DNA of 64,000 bases from Bacillus_CJ salitolerans (GCF_042680805.1 NZ_JBHUEM010000055.1:124001-188000), one strand, 5' to 3'; positions 8,018 to 17,084 are shown, counted from the first letter of the stretch. Translations and numbers: made by a program. Notes: generated by a model not told the origin, from the letters alone.

Positions 8018-8899
8018 ATGGAGAATAGTCAAAAGCAGCGCATTCAATTATTTGAAGGAGAAAGGTCACTGGTTATGGTAGGGCTCATTGGGTTTATCCT
8101 ATCATTAAGTATTGCAATCTTTATCTTTTTTCAAGGTGCAGTTATTTTACCTGAAGGCAATATGAAGGATGCCTTTTCTTTTAATGCAGCAATCGGCATT
8201 TTCATCCTATCGATAGCGGCGGTTCTGCCCTTTGCGGGTTTTACGGAGAGAAAGCGAAAGATTATTCGGTGGTCTTTTATTGTCTCAAGTATATATGGTT
8301 ATGCCATTGAAACCATACAGAACTTTAGAGGTCTGGATCCTCGATTTTCTCGGATGGGTACTGTTGTGGATGCGATAGGTGGAATGGTATTTGGAGTTAT
8401 GTCTTTAGTACTTGTTATGTTGGCAATCTGGCTGACAATTCGCTTTTTACGGATGAAGCCTCCTTATGAACGTCCATTGCTTCTACTAGGAATTCGGTAT
8501 GCATTTGTATCTGTCGTCGTGGCCAATATGGCTGGAATCTGGATGATTTTACTTCAAGATCGCTTTACAGGGGAAGCAGGTAACCTTATTGTCCTACATG
8601 GAATTGGCTTTCATGCACTTCAGACGTTGATTATCCCGGCGTGGTTAATAGAAAAAACAAATGTGAAAAACAGCATTAAGAAAGGACTTGTCCATATAGG
8701 CAGTATCGCTTGGATGTTGATGATTATATTGATAGGGATCCAAACTGGATTTGGCCGATCTGTATTTGAGTTCACGGCATTCCCAGTTTTAGGAGGGCTG
8801 TTTTTACTAGTCTGGTTTGGGACAGTTATCCTTACAGTTTCTTTATTCCTCAAAAATAGAAGAGCTCAATCACTGCAACGGGATTCACTATCTTTGTAG
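8018..8899 (+). CDS. multi-pass membrane protein, likely TetR target
   Basis: 293 residues with about eight hydrophobic helices, the first at ~20-42 and the last at ~255-277. The family is not recognised. GAAGGG precedes the ATG. A 22-bp palindrome shared with the upstream tetR-type gene sits in its promoter, so it is probably the gene that regulator controls. Such pairs often serve stress or drug response, but nothing in the sequence fixes the role. Confidence 0.75.
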   Translation: MENSQKQRIQLFEGERSLVMVGLIGFILSLSIAIFIFFQGAVILPEGNMKDAFSFNAAIGIFILSIAAVLPFAGFTERKRKIIRWSFIVSSIYGYAIETIQNFRGLDPRFSRMGTVVDAIGGMVFGVMSLVLVMLAIWLTIRFLRMKPPYERPLLLLGIRYAFVSVVVANMAGIWMILLQDRFTGEAGNLIVLHGIGFHALQTLIIPAWLIEKTNVKNSIKKGLVHIGSIAWMLMIILIGIQTGFGRSVFEFTAFPVLGGLFLLVWFGTVILTVSLFLKNRRAQSLQRDSLSL

Positions 8900-8942
8900 G
8901 CGTGAAAAGAGTGGGGGCGTTACGTGAAAAATAGAGAGAGTT

Positions 8943-8984
8943 CAATAGACTTTGAAAGAAAAGGTTAATTTTCAAAGTCTATTG
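8943..8984 (+). terminator. long perfect hairpin after the membrane protein gene
   Basis: CAATAGACTTTGAAA pairs perfectly with TTTCAAAGTCTATTG around a 12-base loop. No long T run follows, so it may be a weak terminator or an mRNA-stabilising hairpin. Confidence 0.6.
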
Positions 8985-9045
8985 TATTGCTAGTGAAAAA
9001 GTACTATGATAGTTTTATAGGTATTAATGACTACTAATTACATAT

Positions 9046-9124
9046 CAAAGGGCAAACTTCTTGAAAAAGTGGGACGCAAAACTATAGGGGCTTACGCTAC
9101 CAAGCATGCCAGCCAGTTGCAAAC
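9046..9124 (+). ncRNA. cyclic-di-GMP-I (GEMM-I) riboswitch
   Basis: The conserved core of the family is visible in order: AGGGCAAAC, a short P2 stem closed near GAAA, GGGACGCAAA-CTA, a P3 arm, and the closing segment CAGCCAGTTGC. This is the standard Bacillus form of the aptamer. It is followed within 20 bases by an intrinsic terminator and then by the gene at 9192, so it most likely controls transcription read-through in response to c-di-GMP. Whether it is an on or off switch needs structure modelling. Confidence 0.85.
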
Positions 9125-9137
9125 AATTTTATCGATA

Positions 9138-9168
9138 GACGCCTTTTTGATGTGGCGTTTTTTTTTAA
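9138..9168 (+). terminator. riboswitch expression-platform terminator
   Basis: ACGCC and GGCGT enclose a loop and are followed by nine T, between the GEMM-I aptamer and the ribosome binding site of the next gene. Confidence 0.8.
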
Positions 9169-9191
9169 TTTTCTAGATAGAGGTGACGTCA

Positions 9192-9776
9192 ATGGGAAGT
9201 ACAGAAGAGTTAATGAACGGGTTATTTGGTACAATCGAACAGGTGAATGAACGGATGAAGACGGTTCATTCACACCCGAATTTTTCGGGCGGCGTTGATT
9301 TTAGAACCTCCAATGGTGAGGTTGTGGCGTCTACGAGGCCGGGTGCTGGTGGAGATACGATTGTAGAGGCTGATGGGGAAGTGGTCGGTCATATCCGTGA
9401 CAATGTAACAGGCGGACATACGTTTGACATGGGGATGGGACACGCGATTAATTCGTCTCCTAACATTCATGGCGGGATGAACTATCATGATAATGTTGAA
9501 GGGTTTATTGGTTACACAAAGCCGACCTTTGATGGAATGGGCTATTATTCTCCGACGCATGAACAAATGCTCACCATGTCAAACGATTCGTTAGTGGGAG
9601 GCGTGATGATTACGTCTACACCTGCTATTGCGATACCTGATCCATTAGCTGATTACGGTACGGCTCTTGACACACTTGATATTACGAATTCTGTCTTAGA
9701 TGCTGGATCTATTGGAGAATCGCTAGAGCTTAGTGAAGGGTTAGAATTCTTTAACATGATTGCGGATTGGTTGTAA
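9192..9776 (+). CDS. unknown protein in c-di-GMP-controlled operon
   Basis: 194 residues, family not recognised. The middle part (about residues 30-125) is a chain of short glycine-rich strands (GGVDFRTSNGEVV, ADGEVVGHIRDNVTGGHTF, NVEGFIGYTKPTFDG) that suggests a beta-solenoid or beta-rich fold; the acidic C-terminus is predicted helical. No signal peptide is seen. ATG 9192 has AGGTG six bases upstream. Its stop overlaps the next start (TAATG), so the two are translationally coupled and both lie under the riboswitch. Confidence 0.7.
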   Translation: MGSTEELMNGLFGTIEQVNERMKTVHSHPNFSGGVDFRTSNGEVVASTRPGAGGDTIVEADGEVVGHIRDNVTGGHTFDMGMGHAINSSPNIHGGMNYHDNVEGFIGYTKPTFDGMGYYSPTHEQMLTMSNDSLVGGVMITSTPAIAIPDPLADYGTALDTLDITNSVLDAGSIGESLELSEGLEFFNMIADWL

Positions 9777-12157
9777 TGGGACAAGCTCAGCTAACAACAA
9801 ATGTGTTTCTACATCCAAAGCAGCAATATGAAAAAATCCAGCGAGAATTACAGATTCATTTACTACCGGAAGTGGCGGAAGAAGTAGAGGCCTACGTTCA
9901 GCATAAATGTGAAGAGCAGTTCCAGGTGATTCATGGCACGTTATCTGCCAGATATGATGCACTTCGAAAATATGTATATGAGCCATTGCAAAAGGTTGAA
10001 TCAAAGGAAGAGTTCCACGAATGTATTCGTCAGTTTTTTACATACACGAATGTCACAGATGTGATTGAAGAGCTGAAGGAGCTTTTTATCTTAGATCATC
10101 TTCAAGAGGATTATGAAAGCTTCTTAGAGGGGATGTCCAAAAACGAATACGGTAAAATCTTTCAGCACCTTTCATTTGACCGGAGCATTTTCGTTTTTTT
10201 ACAGCAAGGGTTATTGTCTGATTTAGATCAGCTCAGTGACCAATTGACCGAATATGCCCTCGCCGTAAAAGCGTATAGCGAACTTCTTCAAAAAATGAAG
10301 TCTCAAGCAGCAGGGAGGACCTTTGCGAAAATTGGAGCCTCTATTTTCGGATCTCTCATTGCTGGACCATTTGGTGCCTTTGCCGCACGCGGGATGATGA
10401 GTTCATTTTATGATGAGAATTCAAGGATTGGCCAAGCGATGGAAGAAGTCGATGAAGCGTGGAATGCCTATACCGATTCGTTAATTGCATTCTTAAATGA
10501 TTTTGAGGTAAAGTACCGTCATGTCATGATGGCGATGTACGGAGGTGTCATGCTAAAGGCGAATCACCATTTTACTTCATACAAAATGGAGTTCTCTGCG
10601 TTAGCGACATTAAGTCAAAACTATGAGCTTTGTCTTGTGAAGGATGAAGAGGCCAAAACGGTAAAGTGGGCGAATGAAACAATCTCCACAATTCAAGCTC
10701 TGTTCAATCAAAAGGAATACACGAAGGCATTACAAATAGCTGATCCATTCTTCCATTATGTGAATCAAAGCCCAGTGTTGGGCCGAACGATAGTAAAGGA
10801 AAACAGAAGTGTAAAGTATTTCGCACATCTAATGAAGTTTTCGGCGATTGGCTTTTATATAAATGAAACGAAAAAAACGAACCTCCAAAAAGCAATCGAG
10901 ATGATTCACGAATTGTTTAAACAAAATCCAATGATTTTACAGGACTCAGATATTCAAAATATCGGTGCTCCTACGCAAACGGAACTCGGTATGTTTTTCG
11001 TTCATCAGTCACTTGGTGAAAAGAAGCTCGATCGATTAGAGACCTTGCTTGACTACATGCAACGAATTCTAGATCGCTGGACAGAAGGGGGAACCGAGCC
11101 TGGCGAACAGGTTAGCGATGTGGATGAATTCCCAAGCTTCATGATTGCGCTATGTGCGTTTTTAGAGGAAAAGAAAAAGTGGAAGCATCCCATTATTGAT
11201 GCATCAAAGCAAGCCATCATTACACCAAGTTCCATTAGACAAACGAAAAAGCAATACTCGCAGTTTGGCGGGAAGGATGCTTTTTCTCGTTACTTATCAG
11301 TTGGTGTCGTAACCGTTCCACTTTTCTACGGATTAGGATTACTGGTACGTCCGTTTTTCGCTCTTGGTAAAATGCTGTCGTTTAAGAAAGTTGCGATTGC
11401 AAGTATCATCGCCGTCGTAGCAATTGGATTATATGTGAAAAGGGACTACCTGCTAGCATTTGGAGGCAATCTGTTTTTAAAGAGTGAGGAGCCTACTTCG
11501 GGTGAACCAGTTGAGATTGATACCTATTTAACGATTACAACTGACAGTGCCAATATCCGTGACATTCCTTCCTTACAGGATAGCAATGTTGTGACCGTTG
11601 TATCATCAGGTTCTGAGCTCCTTTTCCTAAATGAAGAAATGGAGGATGAGGAAGGACGCTTATGGTATAAAATCGAAGCTCCAGATGGAGTGATCGGATG
11701 GATTAGTAGTAAGATTACTTCATTTGCCTTGAATGAAGCACCTGTCACCTCAAGTAATTCAAGCTTTTTAGACAATCTTGCTCAAGGTCAATTAGAGGGG
11801 ATGCCAATTCCATATGATACTACCCGGACCGTTGAAAGTATTATCGAGGAATTAGGAGAACCTGAACATAAACAATACTGGGGCGGGGGCTATGGACTAT
11901 TTTATGAGGAATATGCCTACTATGTAGATTCTGATTTTGCTGGTGCACTCATGACAGCCGCTGAGCTGTACGGTCCACAAATTGCATGGACCCCTGATGA
12001 GTACCGGAGAGACGCCGGTTCACCAAGCTCAGAAGGATTCAGTGACATGGATGGAGAGTTTGTTATGGTGTATGAAACAAGTGATTACATCGCGATGGTT
12101 TTCTTTGAAGATGAATCCTCGCACGCTAACCGAATTTTGCTGAAAGATGTTTATTAA
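9776..12157 (+). CDS. large membrane-anchored protein with bacterial SH3 domain
   Basis: 793 residues. The first ~490 are mainly helical, with a glycine-rich hydrophobic stretch near 190-215 (GASIFGSLIAGPFGAFAARG). Two transmembrane segments follow near 506-525 and 538-556. An SH3_3-type domain (ANIRDIPS, ELLFLNEE, GVIGWISSKI) covers about 582-647, then a C-terminal beta-rich domain with a WGGGYGLFYEEYAYY segment. The layout suggests a cytoplasmic helical part and an extracellular wall-contacting part. It is coupled to the upstream gene and under the c-di-GMP riboswitch, which fits a surface or envelope role. The family is otherwise not recognised. Confidence 0.75.
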   Translation: MGQAQLTTNVFLHPKQQYEKIQRELQIHLLPEVAEEVEAYVQHKCEEQFQVIHGTLSARYDALRKYVYEPLQKVESKEEFHECIRQFFTYTNVTDVIEELKELFILDHLQEDYESFLEGMSKNEYGKIFQHLSFDRSIFVFLQQGLLSDLDQLSDQLTEYALAVKAYSELLQKMKSQAAGRTFAKIGASIFGSLIAGPFGAFAARGMMSSFYDENSRIGQAMEEVDEAWNAYTDSLIAFLNDFEVKYRHVMMAMYGGVMLKANHHFTSYKMEFSALATLSQNYELCLVKDEEAKTVKWANETISTIQALFNQKEYTKALQIADPFFHYVNQSPVLGRTIVKENRSVKYFAHLMKFSAIGFYINETKKTNLQKAIEMIHELFKQNPMILQDSDIQNIGAPTQTELGMFFVHQSLGEKKLDRLETLLDYMQRILDRWTEGGTEPGEQVSDVDEFPSFMIALCAFLEEKKKWKHPIIDASKQAIITPSSIRQTKKQYSQFGGKDAFSRYLSVGVVTVPLFYGLGLLVRPFFALGKMLSFKKVAIASIIAVVAIGLYVKRDYLLAFGGNLFLKSEEPTSGEPVEIDTYLTITTDSANIRDIPSLQDSNVVTVVSSGSELLFLNEEMEDEEGRLWYKIEAPDGVIGWISSKITSFALNEAPVTSSNSSFLDNLAQGQLEGMPIPYDTTRTVESIIEELGEPEHKQYWGGGYGLFYEEYAYYVDSDFAGALMTAAELYGPQIAWTPDEYRRDAGSPSSEGFSDMDGEFVMVYETSDYIAMVFFEDESSHANRILLKDVY

Positions 12158-12207
12158 TAGGAAGGTATACTAGTTTTTAATAAAACTGGTGTACCTATTT
12201 TTTTATC
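12158..12207 (+). terminator. terminator of the riboswitch operon
   Basis: TAGG-AGGTATACTAGTTTT pairs with AAAACTGGTGTACCTA and is followed by T7. Confidence 0.8.
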
Positions 12208-12223
12208 TCCAACTAATCTTTCA

Positions 12224-12247
12224 TTTTAAACAAACGTTTGTTTAAAA
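12224..12247. promoter_or_regulatory. perfect 24-bp palindrome
   Basis: The centre is ACAAACGTTTGT and the symmetry extends through AAA/TTT arms for 24 bases without mismatch. It lies in the otherwise gene-free stretch 12158-12538, about 290 bases before the toxin gene. It looks like a repressor operator, but no regulator gene is adjacent. Confidence 0.45.
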
Positions 12248-12538
12248 CAGAGGATGAGCCTTGAGATGAGTGGCAGGGCTGTTTGGGATGGTATTTATAT
12301 AGGTGATCAAGTTCTTTAAATGATGGAATGTGGAAGATACCAATGAGTGAAAGAGCAATATAATTGTATTGGTAATGTACCATAAGTAATCTATTAATTT
12401 TTTGTAGAAACGGGTAAATCTACCTACCTAGTAATGTGTGAGAGTATGGAAAATTAAACCAATCTACCTAACGACGAAATAGAAAAATAAGGGTATATTT
12501 TACATATATTTACTTCATATAAGAGCAGGAGTGAAAAT

Positions 12539-14884
12539 ATGCCATATACAAGGACAAGTTATAGTAGGCCATCGTACTCAAGTGCACCTTCATCAAGATC
12601 AAGTTCTTCATCATCTTCATCTCAGCCTAGAACATCTAGCCCATCAAGTAGTTCAACTAGAACATCGACACCAACAAGGACAACTAGTCCTCCGTCAACA
12701 CCATCACCAACAAGACCGGCTCCAAGTGAACCAGGAAAGGGTACATATGTAAACGCTACTGTGAGTGATAGAGGTATTACGCAGCAACCAACTGCTTCAA
12801 CAACAATGGTTGTAACATCACCAAGAGGTGGATATGGTGGTTCGCCCCAAACGAAGCCAAGTCAGGGTTCGTACTATCCAGCGCCACAACCAAAGCCAAG
12901 TCAGCCTGCTCAACCGCCAAGCTATCCGGCACCAAGGCCAACACCGCCAGCTCCGCCGCCGAGGCCAACGCCACCTGCTCAACCACCAAGTTATCCGGCA
13001 CCAAAACCAGTTGAGCCACCAGTTGTTCAGCCAAAGCCGAAGCCGGTTCCAACGCTGCCAGTACAACCATCACCTGTCCAACCACCTGTTCAGCAACCTA
13101 AACCGCCTAGTCCAAATCCTGTCACACCGTTACCAGGTCCATCTCAGCCACCAGTAACGACTCCGGTACCAGATCCAACTCAACCAGCACCAGGTGCTCA
13201 TCAGCCTGGAACTAGGCCACAACCATCCAGTCCTACCCATGGAGCTATTGATCCAGGAGCAGAGGGTCCTGCACCGATTACGGGAAAGAAGACGTGGGAG
13301 GGTGAAACGTTACGAAAAGGAGATCAAGGGCTTCAAGTCAAGCAACTGCAATTATTACTTGTAGAATTCGGTTTTTTAAATAAAAATGAAATTGACGGCA
13401 AATACGGTCCAAAAACAGAGCTGGCCGTTCGTCATTTTCAAGATTCGTACGGCTTATCCACCGATGGAGTTGCCGGGCAACAAACGTATCGAAAGCTCAT
13501 GGAACTAAAGTCAAAAAGCTACAATTACCCGATAACATGGAAGGGCGAAACGTTAAAAGAAGGTGACAATGGTCAGGCTGTTCGAGACTTGCAGCGCATC
13601 CTCAATAAACTAGGATTTAATGCAGGTGCAGAAGACGGAGCCTTTGGAGCAAAGACGAAAAACGCCGTTCTGCTTTTTGAGCAGTTCATGGGAAAAAGCT
13701 CAGACGGAGTTGCTGATAAAGGGCTATTTTATGAATTAACTAGTAAGCTACATAGACAAACCCAGCTCAGCGGCCAATGGATCAAAGAGAGCCTTCAGCG
13801 CGGAGACATCGGCCAGCAGGTTCAAACCTTACAAGCACTTTTAAAATCAATCGGGTTTGACGATGTTGAGGTGAATGGGAAGTTTGATAAGAAGACGGAG
13901 GATGCGGTTAAAAAATTTGAAGCCTATTCTGGATACAATGCTGATGGCATTGCGGGATGGCGTATCAAAAAAGATTTAGAAGGATTTTTAACGAAACGAA
14001 ACGAAAATATAACAGAAGACGAAGGCAACTTTAAGGTTTCTGGAATTAATGCGATTGGAATCATGCATGGAATTGCAGAAGAACTATGGTCATCTGTAAA
14101 AGAATCCTTTGCTCTTATACATTCATTTGACGATATGATCTATCAAACTGCTAAGCTAACAAGCAGTATTGTTTCTGGTGAAATTACAATACAAGATATT
14201 CAAGATGGATTAAAATCTTCTTTAAAAGAAGAGTTTGTAGAGCCATTTGAGTATATAAAGAAACACGGAAAAGATCTTGACTCAGCTACCTATAAAGAAT
14301 CGAAAGAGTTTGGTCATCACCTGACAAAAGCAATATTTACAATCGGAGCCGTCCTAACCGCGGGTGTTGGCTCAGCTGCATTATTGGCGAAGTTAGGTAC
14401 AAAATTAGGCGGTACGCTTAAGGATATTGCTGATATTGGTAGTGAGAAAGTGTTGGATGATATAGGGAAGGGTACGGGACAATCTGTTGCTAAACTTGGG
14501 CCAGATGAGTTAGTTGTAGCAGACAAATCATTCCTTAATGAAGAAGGTAGAATTGACTGGGAAAAGTATGCACCAAATGGAGGATATGTACAAGGAACTA
14601 GAGTTGATGGTGTATCACTTGAAGCTGGGACTGTAATTGATAGGTATGGTAGTTCAAGAGGTAGCTATACTTCACCAGTAGGTACTGGATATGGGGAACG
14701 TGCATTACCTTATATTGAAAATCCTAATGCTTATCATCAGTATCGGGTCGTAAAACAAATTGAGAATGTTAGCAAAGGAGAAATTGCTCCGGCGTTTAAT
14801 CAACCCGGAGGAGGTATTCAATACGAACTGCCAAACTCCATAGATTATTTACTGAAGAACGGGTATTTGGAGGAGATTAAGTAA
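12539..14884 (+). CDS. polymorphic toxin: Ser/Pro-rich head, three PG-binding domains, TNT NADase tail
   Basis: 781 residues. Residues 1-235 are very rich in Ser, Pro, Thr and Gln, without a signal peptide. Three peptidoglycan-binding type 1 repeats follow (about 251-325, 334-405 and 413-482; each has GD-x-G-x-x-V-x-x-LQ and DG-x-[AF]G-x-KT). A conserved pre-toxin region spans about 500-645. The tail (about 647-781) is a TNT (tuberculosis necrotizing toxin) domain: IDRYGSSRGSYTSPVGT, ERALPY, YHQYRVVKQIE, and QPGGGIQYELP with the Gln that is catalytic in the family, then LLKNGYLEEI. TNT hydrolyses NAD+. The stop overlaps the immunity start. How it leaves the cell is not evident. GCAGGAG precedes the ATG. 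Confidence 0.9.
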   Translation: MPYTRTSYSRPSYSSAPSSRSSSSSSSSQPRTSSPSSSSTRTSTPTRTTSPPSTPSPTRPAPSEPGKGTYVNATVSDRGITQQPTASTTMVVTSPRGGYGGSPQTKPSQGSYYPAPQPKPSQPAQPPSYPAPRPTPPAPPPRPTPPAQPPSYPAPKPVEPPVVQPKPKPVPTLPVQPSPVQPPVQQPKPPSPNPVTPLPGPSQPPVTTPVPDPTQPAPGAHQPGTRPQPSSPTHGAIDPGAEGPAPITGKKTWEGETLRKGDQGLQVKQLQLLLVEFGFLNKNEIDGKYGPKTELAVRHFQDSYGLSTDGVAGQQTYRKLMELKSKSYNYPITWKGETLKEGDNGQAVRDLQRILNKLGFNAGAEDGAFGAKTKNAVLLFEQFMGKSSDGVADKGLFYELTSKLHRQTQLSGQWIKESLQRGDIGQQVQTLQALLKSIGFDDVEVNGKFDKKTEDAVKKFEAYSGYNADGIAGWRIKKDLEGFLTKRNENITEDEGNFKVSGINAIGIMHGIAEELWSSVKESFALIHSFDDMIYQTAKLTSSIVSGEITIQDIQDGLKSSLKEEFVEPFEYIKKHGKDLDSATYKESKEFGHHLTKAIFTIGAVLTAGVGSAALLAKLGTKLGGTLKDIADIGSEKVLDDIGKGTGQSVAKLGPDELVVADKSFLNEEGRIDWEKYAPNGGYVQGTRVDGVSLEAGTVIDRYGSSRGSYTSPVGTGYGERALPYIENPNAYHQYRVVKQIENVSKGEIAPAFNQPGGGIQYELPNSIDYLLKNGYLEEIK

Positions 14885-15105
14885 TGAACAAAAGTGAATT
14901 AAAAAGTATGTTAGAGATCAAACAAATTCCGACTTACTACTATAATCTGGACGGAATAGGAGAAGTTGACCAGAGAGTATGCTTAGAAAAAGAAGGACAA
15001 GAATGGATTGTTTTTTACAGTGAACGTGGTAAGAGATTTGATATCAAAAGGTTTAATACCGAAGATGAAGCTTGTCAAGATATTCTAAATCGATTGGTAG
15101 AATAG
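14884..15105 (+). CDS. immunity protein for the TNT toxin
   Basis: 73 residues, starting one base inside the toxin stop (TAATG). The pattern YYNLDGIGEVDQRVCLEKEG, WIVFYSERGKRFD and FNTEDEACQDILNRL is that of small proteins commonly found just after TNT-domain toxins in Firmicutes. Position and coupling make it the cognate NADase inhibitor; direct inhibition is inferred. Confidence 0.8.
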   Translation: MNKSELKSMLEIKQIPTYYYNLDGIGEVDQRVCLEKEGQEWIVFYSERGKRFDIKRFNTEDEACQDILNRLVE

Positions 15106-15128
15106 TTTTAAATGATAATGACCTTGAA

Positions 15129-15157
15129 AAAGACACGGGGACAGGTACATTGTCTTT
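15129..15157. repeat. cassette-junction motif, copy 1
   Basis: 29 bases with arms AAAGACA and TGTCTTT around CGGGGACAGGTACAT. It sits between the TNT immunity gene and an orphan immunity gene. Confidence 0.8.
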
Positions 15158-15173
15158 TTATCATGGAGGTATC

Positions 15174-15410
15174 ATGAGCGTAATATTCTCGGACTATGGA
15201 ATTGAGATCAGTGAAGAAGATGGTCGGTATTTCTTAAATTTTGATGAAGGGGAGTTAGTCCCTAAATTACGTACAATCGAAGTAACTCTCGAAGAAACTA
15301 AAAAAGGAATGCTTAGTCCCAAAGATGCTTATGAAGTAATAATTGCATTTCAAAACAGAGAACGAAGAGATAATATGAATAGTAAAGAGAAACTACTAAT
15401 CACACCTTGA
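15174..15410 (+). CDS. orphan immunity-type protein
   Basis: 78 residues (VIFSDYGIEISEEDGRYFLN, LRTIEVTLEETKKGMLSPKDAYEVI). Its own ribosome binding site GGAGG stands six bases before the ATG. It has no toxin directly before it: the junction motif lies only 16 bases upstream. A diverged, truncated copy occurs at 18385. It resembles small immunity genes of Bacillus polymorphic toxin loci, so it likely protects against a toxin tail no longer present here or carried by neighbours. Confidence 0.6.
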   Translation: MSVIFSDYGIEISEEDGRYFLNFDEGELVPKLRTIEVTLEETKKGMLSPKDAYEVIIAFQNRERRDNMNSKEKLLITP

Positions 15411-15446
15411 TCGAGTGCTTGTCACTCAGTCAAGGTTTTTCTTTTC
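15407..15446 (+). terminator. terminator after the orphan immunity gene
   Basis: CCTTGA and TCAAGG enclose the inner stem GAGTG/CACTC, then TTTTTCTTTT. Confidence 0.75.
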
Positions 15447-15449
15447 CCT

Positions 15450-15475
15450 AGAGATGGATACAGGTTCATTGTCTC
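15450..15475. repeat. cassette-junction motif, copy 2 (diverged)
   Basis: GAGATGGATACAGGTTCATT and GTCTCC match the junction motif with several changes. It directly precedes the start-less toxin module. Confidence 0.55.
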
Positions 15476-15481
15476 CAGCAT

Positions 15482-16826
15482 TTGCAAGAATCTTATGGCT
15501 TATCCATCGATGGAATTGCCGGGAAACAAACGTATCGTAAGCTCATGGAGCTAAAATCCAAAAACTACAATTACCCGATGACATGGAAAGGGGAAGAGTT
15601 AAAAGAAGGTGACAAAGGCCAGGCTGTTCGAGACTTGCAGCATATCCTCAACAAACTAGGATTTAACGCAGGTGCAGAAGACGGAGTTTTTGGATCGAAG
15701 ACGAAAAATGCCATTCAACTGTTTGAACAGTTCATGGGAAAAAGCTCAGACGGAGTTGCTGATAAAGGGCTATTTTATGAATTAACTAGTAAGCTACATA
15801 GACAAACCCAACTCAGCGGCCAATGGATCAAAGAGAGCCTTCAGCTCGGAGACATCGGCCAGCAGGTTCAAACCTTACAAGCACTTTTAAAATCAATCGG
15901 GTTTGACAATGTTGAGGTGAATGGGAAGTTTGATAAGAAGACGGAGGATGCGGTTAAAGCCTTCGANNNNNNNNNNACAGGTTCAAACCTTACAAGCACT
16001 TTTAAAATCAATCGGGTTTGACAATGTTGAGGTGAATGGGAAGTTTGATAAGAAGACGGAGGATGCGGTTAAAGCCTTCGAGGATAGTTATGGCTATACA
16101 CCTGATGGAATAGCGGGAAGTAAAATTAGAGAGAAACTTCAAGCCACAAAAGAGTATAATAAACTTGCAGACGTTGTACAATCCGAAGAATCTACATGGG
16201 ATAAAGTATCAGATGCCCTAGTAAAAATGGGTAAAATGGGATTCGATTTTATCATAGGGGACGATATTAAGACTTTATTAGATGAAGATGCTAGTACACT
16301 AGATAAGGTGATTGCTGGCCTAGGTTTTGTACCAGGTGGAAAACTAGTTAACACAGGGTTAAAGCTAGCTAAGATTGGTGATAAGGTAGTTTTAGGTTTG
16401 AAGACTGGTAAGGCATCTGATAAAGGGATAGATATTTCTAAATTATCACCTTTAGTTAAAACAGAACCCAATACAGCATTTTTTTGGTCAGGGAAAAGTA
16501 ATGGTATTGGAGGAGCGGAGAAAGCATTAGAGATAGCGAAGGCAAAAGGTGGTACGACCCTTGAAGGAATGATTGATTCAAAAGGTATAATAATGCCAAA
16601 ATGGGATATTAACGATCCATCGTCGATTAAAGCATGGCAAGATATCTCTAGTGAGTATGCAAATCAAGTATCAGGAGAAGTGCGAGCAGTAGTTGGAAAT
16701 AGTTTAAGACCAGGTAACATATGGGAGAATGTTGAGCTGCCAAGTTTAATGGAGAATCCGAATGTCACAAAAATAACTACAATCGACCCTGAAACGTTAG
16801 TCGAAAAAGTTATATTCGAAAGGTGA
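15482..16826 (+). pseudogene. orphan toxin module: PG-binding repeats, pre-toxin region, ARC-like(?) toxin tail
   Basis: The frame opens in the middle of the first peptidoglycan-binding repeat, with no start codon or ribosome binding site, so it is a silent C-terminal cassette. It covers the rest of repeat 1, repeats 2 and 3, and a pre-toxin region different from that of the intact toxin. The toxin tail has the motifs AFFWSGKSNGIGGAEKALEI, GGTTLEGMI, SGEVRAVVGNSLRPGNIWE and ITTIDPETLVEKVIF. The FWSG and TLE elements recall ADP-ribosyl-cyclase-like toxins, but this is tentative. The 10-N run and a 104-base duplication interrupt it; removing 115 bases restores one continuous frame. The Imm74-like gene follows. 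Confidence 0.75.
15863..16081. other. probable assembly artefact: N run flanked by exact 104-bp duplication
   Basis: Bases 15863-15966 are repeated exactly at 15978-16081, with ten N (15967-15976) and one base between. Collapsing the copies joins the two reading frames. This is what two contigs with unmerged overlapping ends look like. Confidence 0.85.
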
Positions 16827-16835
16827 TGTCAAACA

Positions 16836-17066
16836 ATGAAAATTACAGGAACTTCGTCGTACATTAAAGTTGATGATTTTGAAGGTAAAAGCATGGTTAT
16901 TGAAGGTGAATTGATTGTTAACGGCTTTGTTGCTTACAAGAGTTCGATGACTCATTGGGAAGGGCCTAATAGACATTTAATTGTCTCAGACGAAGATAGG
17001 GACAGATTAATCAAGGCTATTGTTGAGGAAAGTAAGAACAAAGGATTCAGCATAGAATTTGAATAA
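16836..17066 (+). CDS. Imm74-like immunity protein
   Basis: 76 residues, nine bases after the toxin tail stop and with AGGTG upstream of the ATG. The pattern SYIKVDDFEGKSMVIEGEL, YKSSMTHWEGPN and a C-terminal DEDRDRLIKAI...GFSIEFE resembles the Imm74 family of polymorphic toxin immunity proteins. It would be the partner of the FWSG-type toxin tail. Confidence 0.65.
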   Translation: MKITGTSSYIKVDDFEGKSMVIEGELIVNGFVAYKSSMTHWEGPNRHLIVSDEDRDRLIKAIVEESKNKGFSIEFE

Positions 17067-17084
17067 ATAAAACTTGATTTAATG

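Noticed and set aside
12777..13157. Long alternative frames in the Pro/Gln-rich part of the toxin gene
   Set aside because: They arise from low-complexity codons such as CCA and CAA; only the 12539 frame has domains and a start signal.
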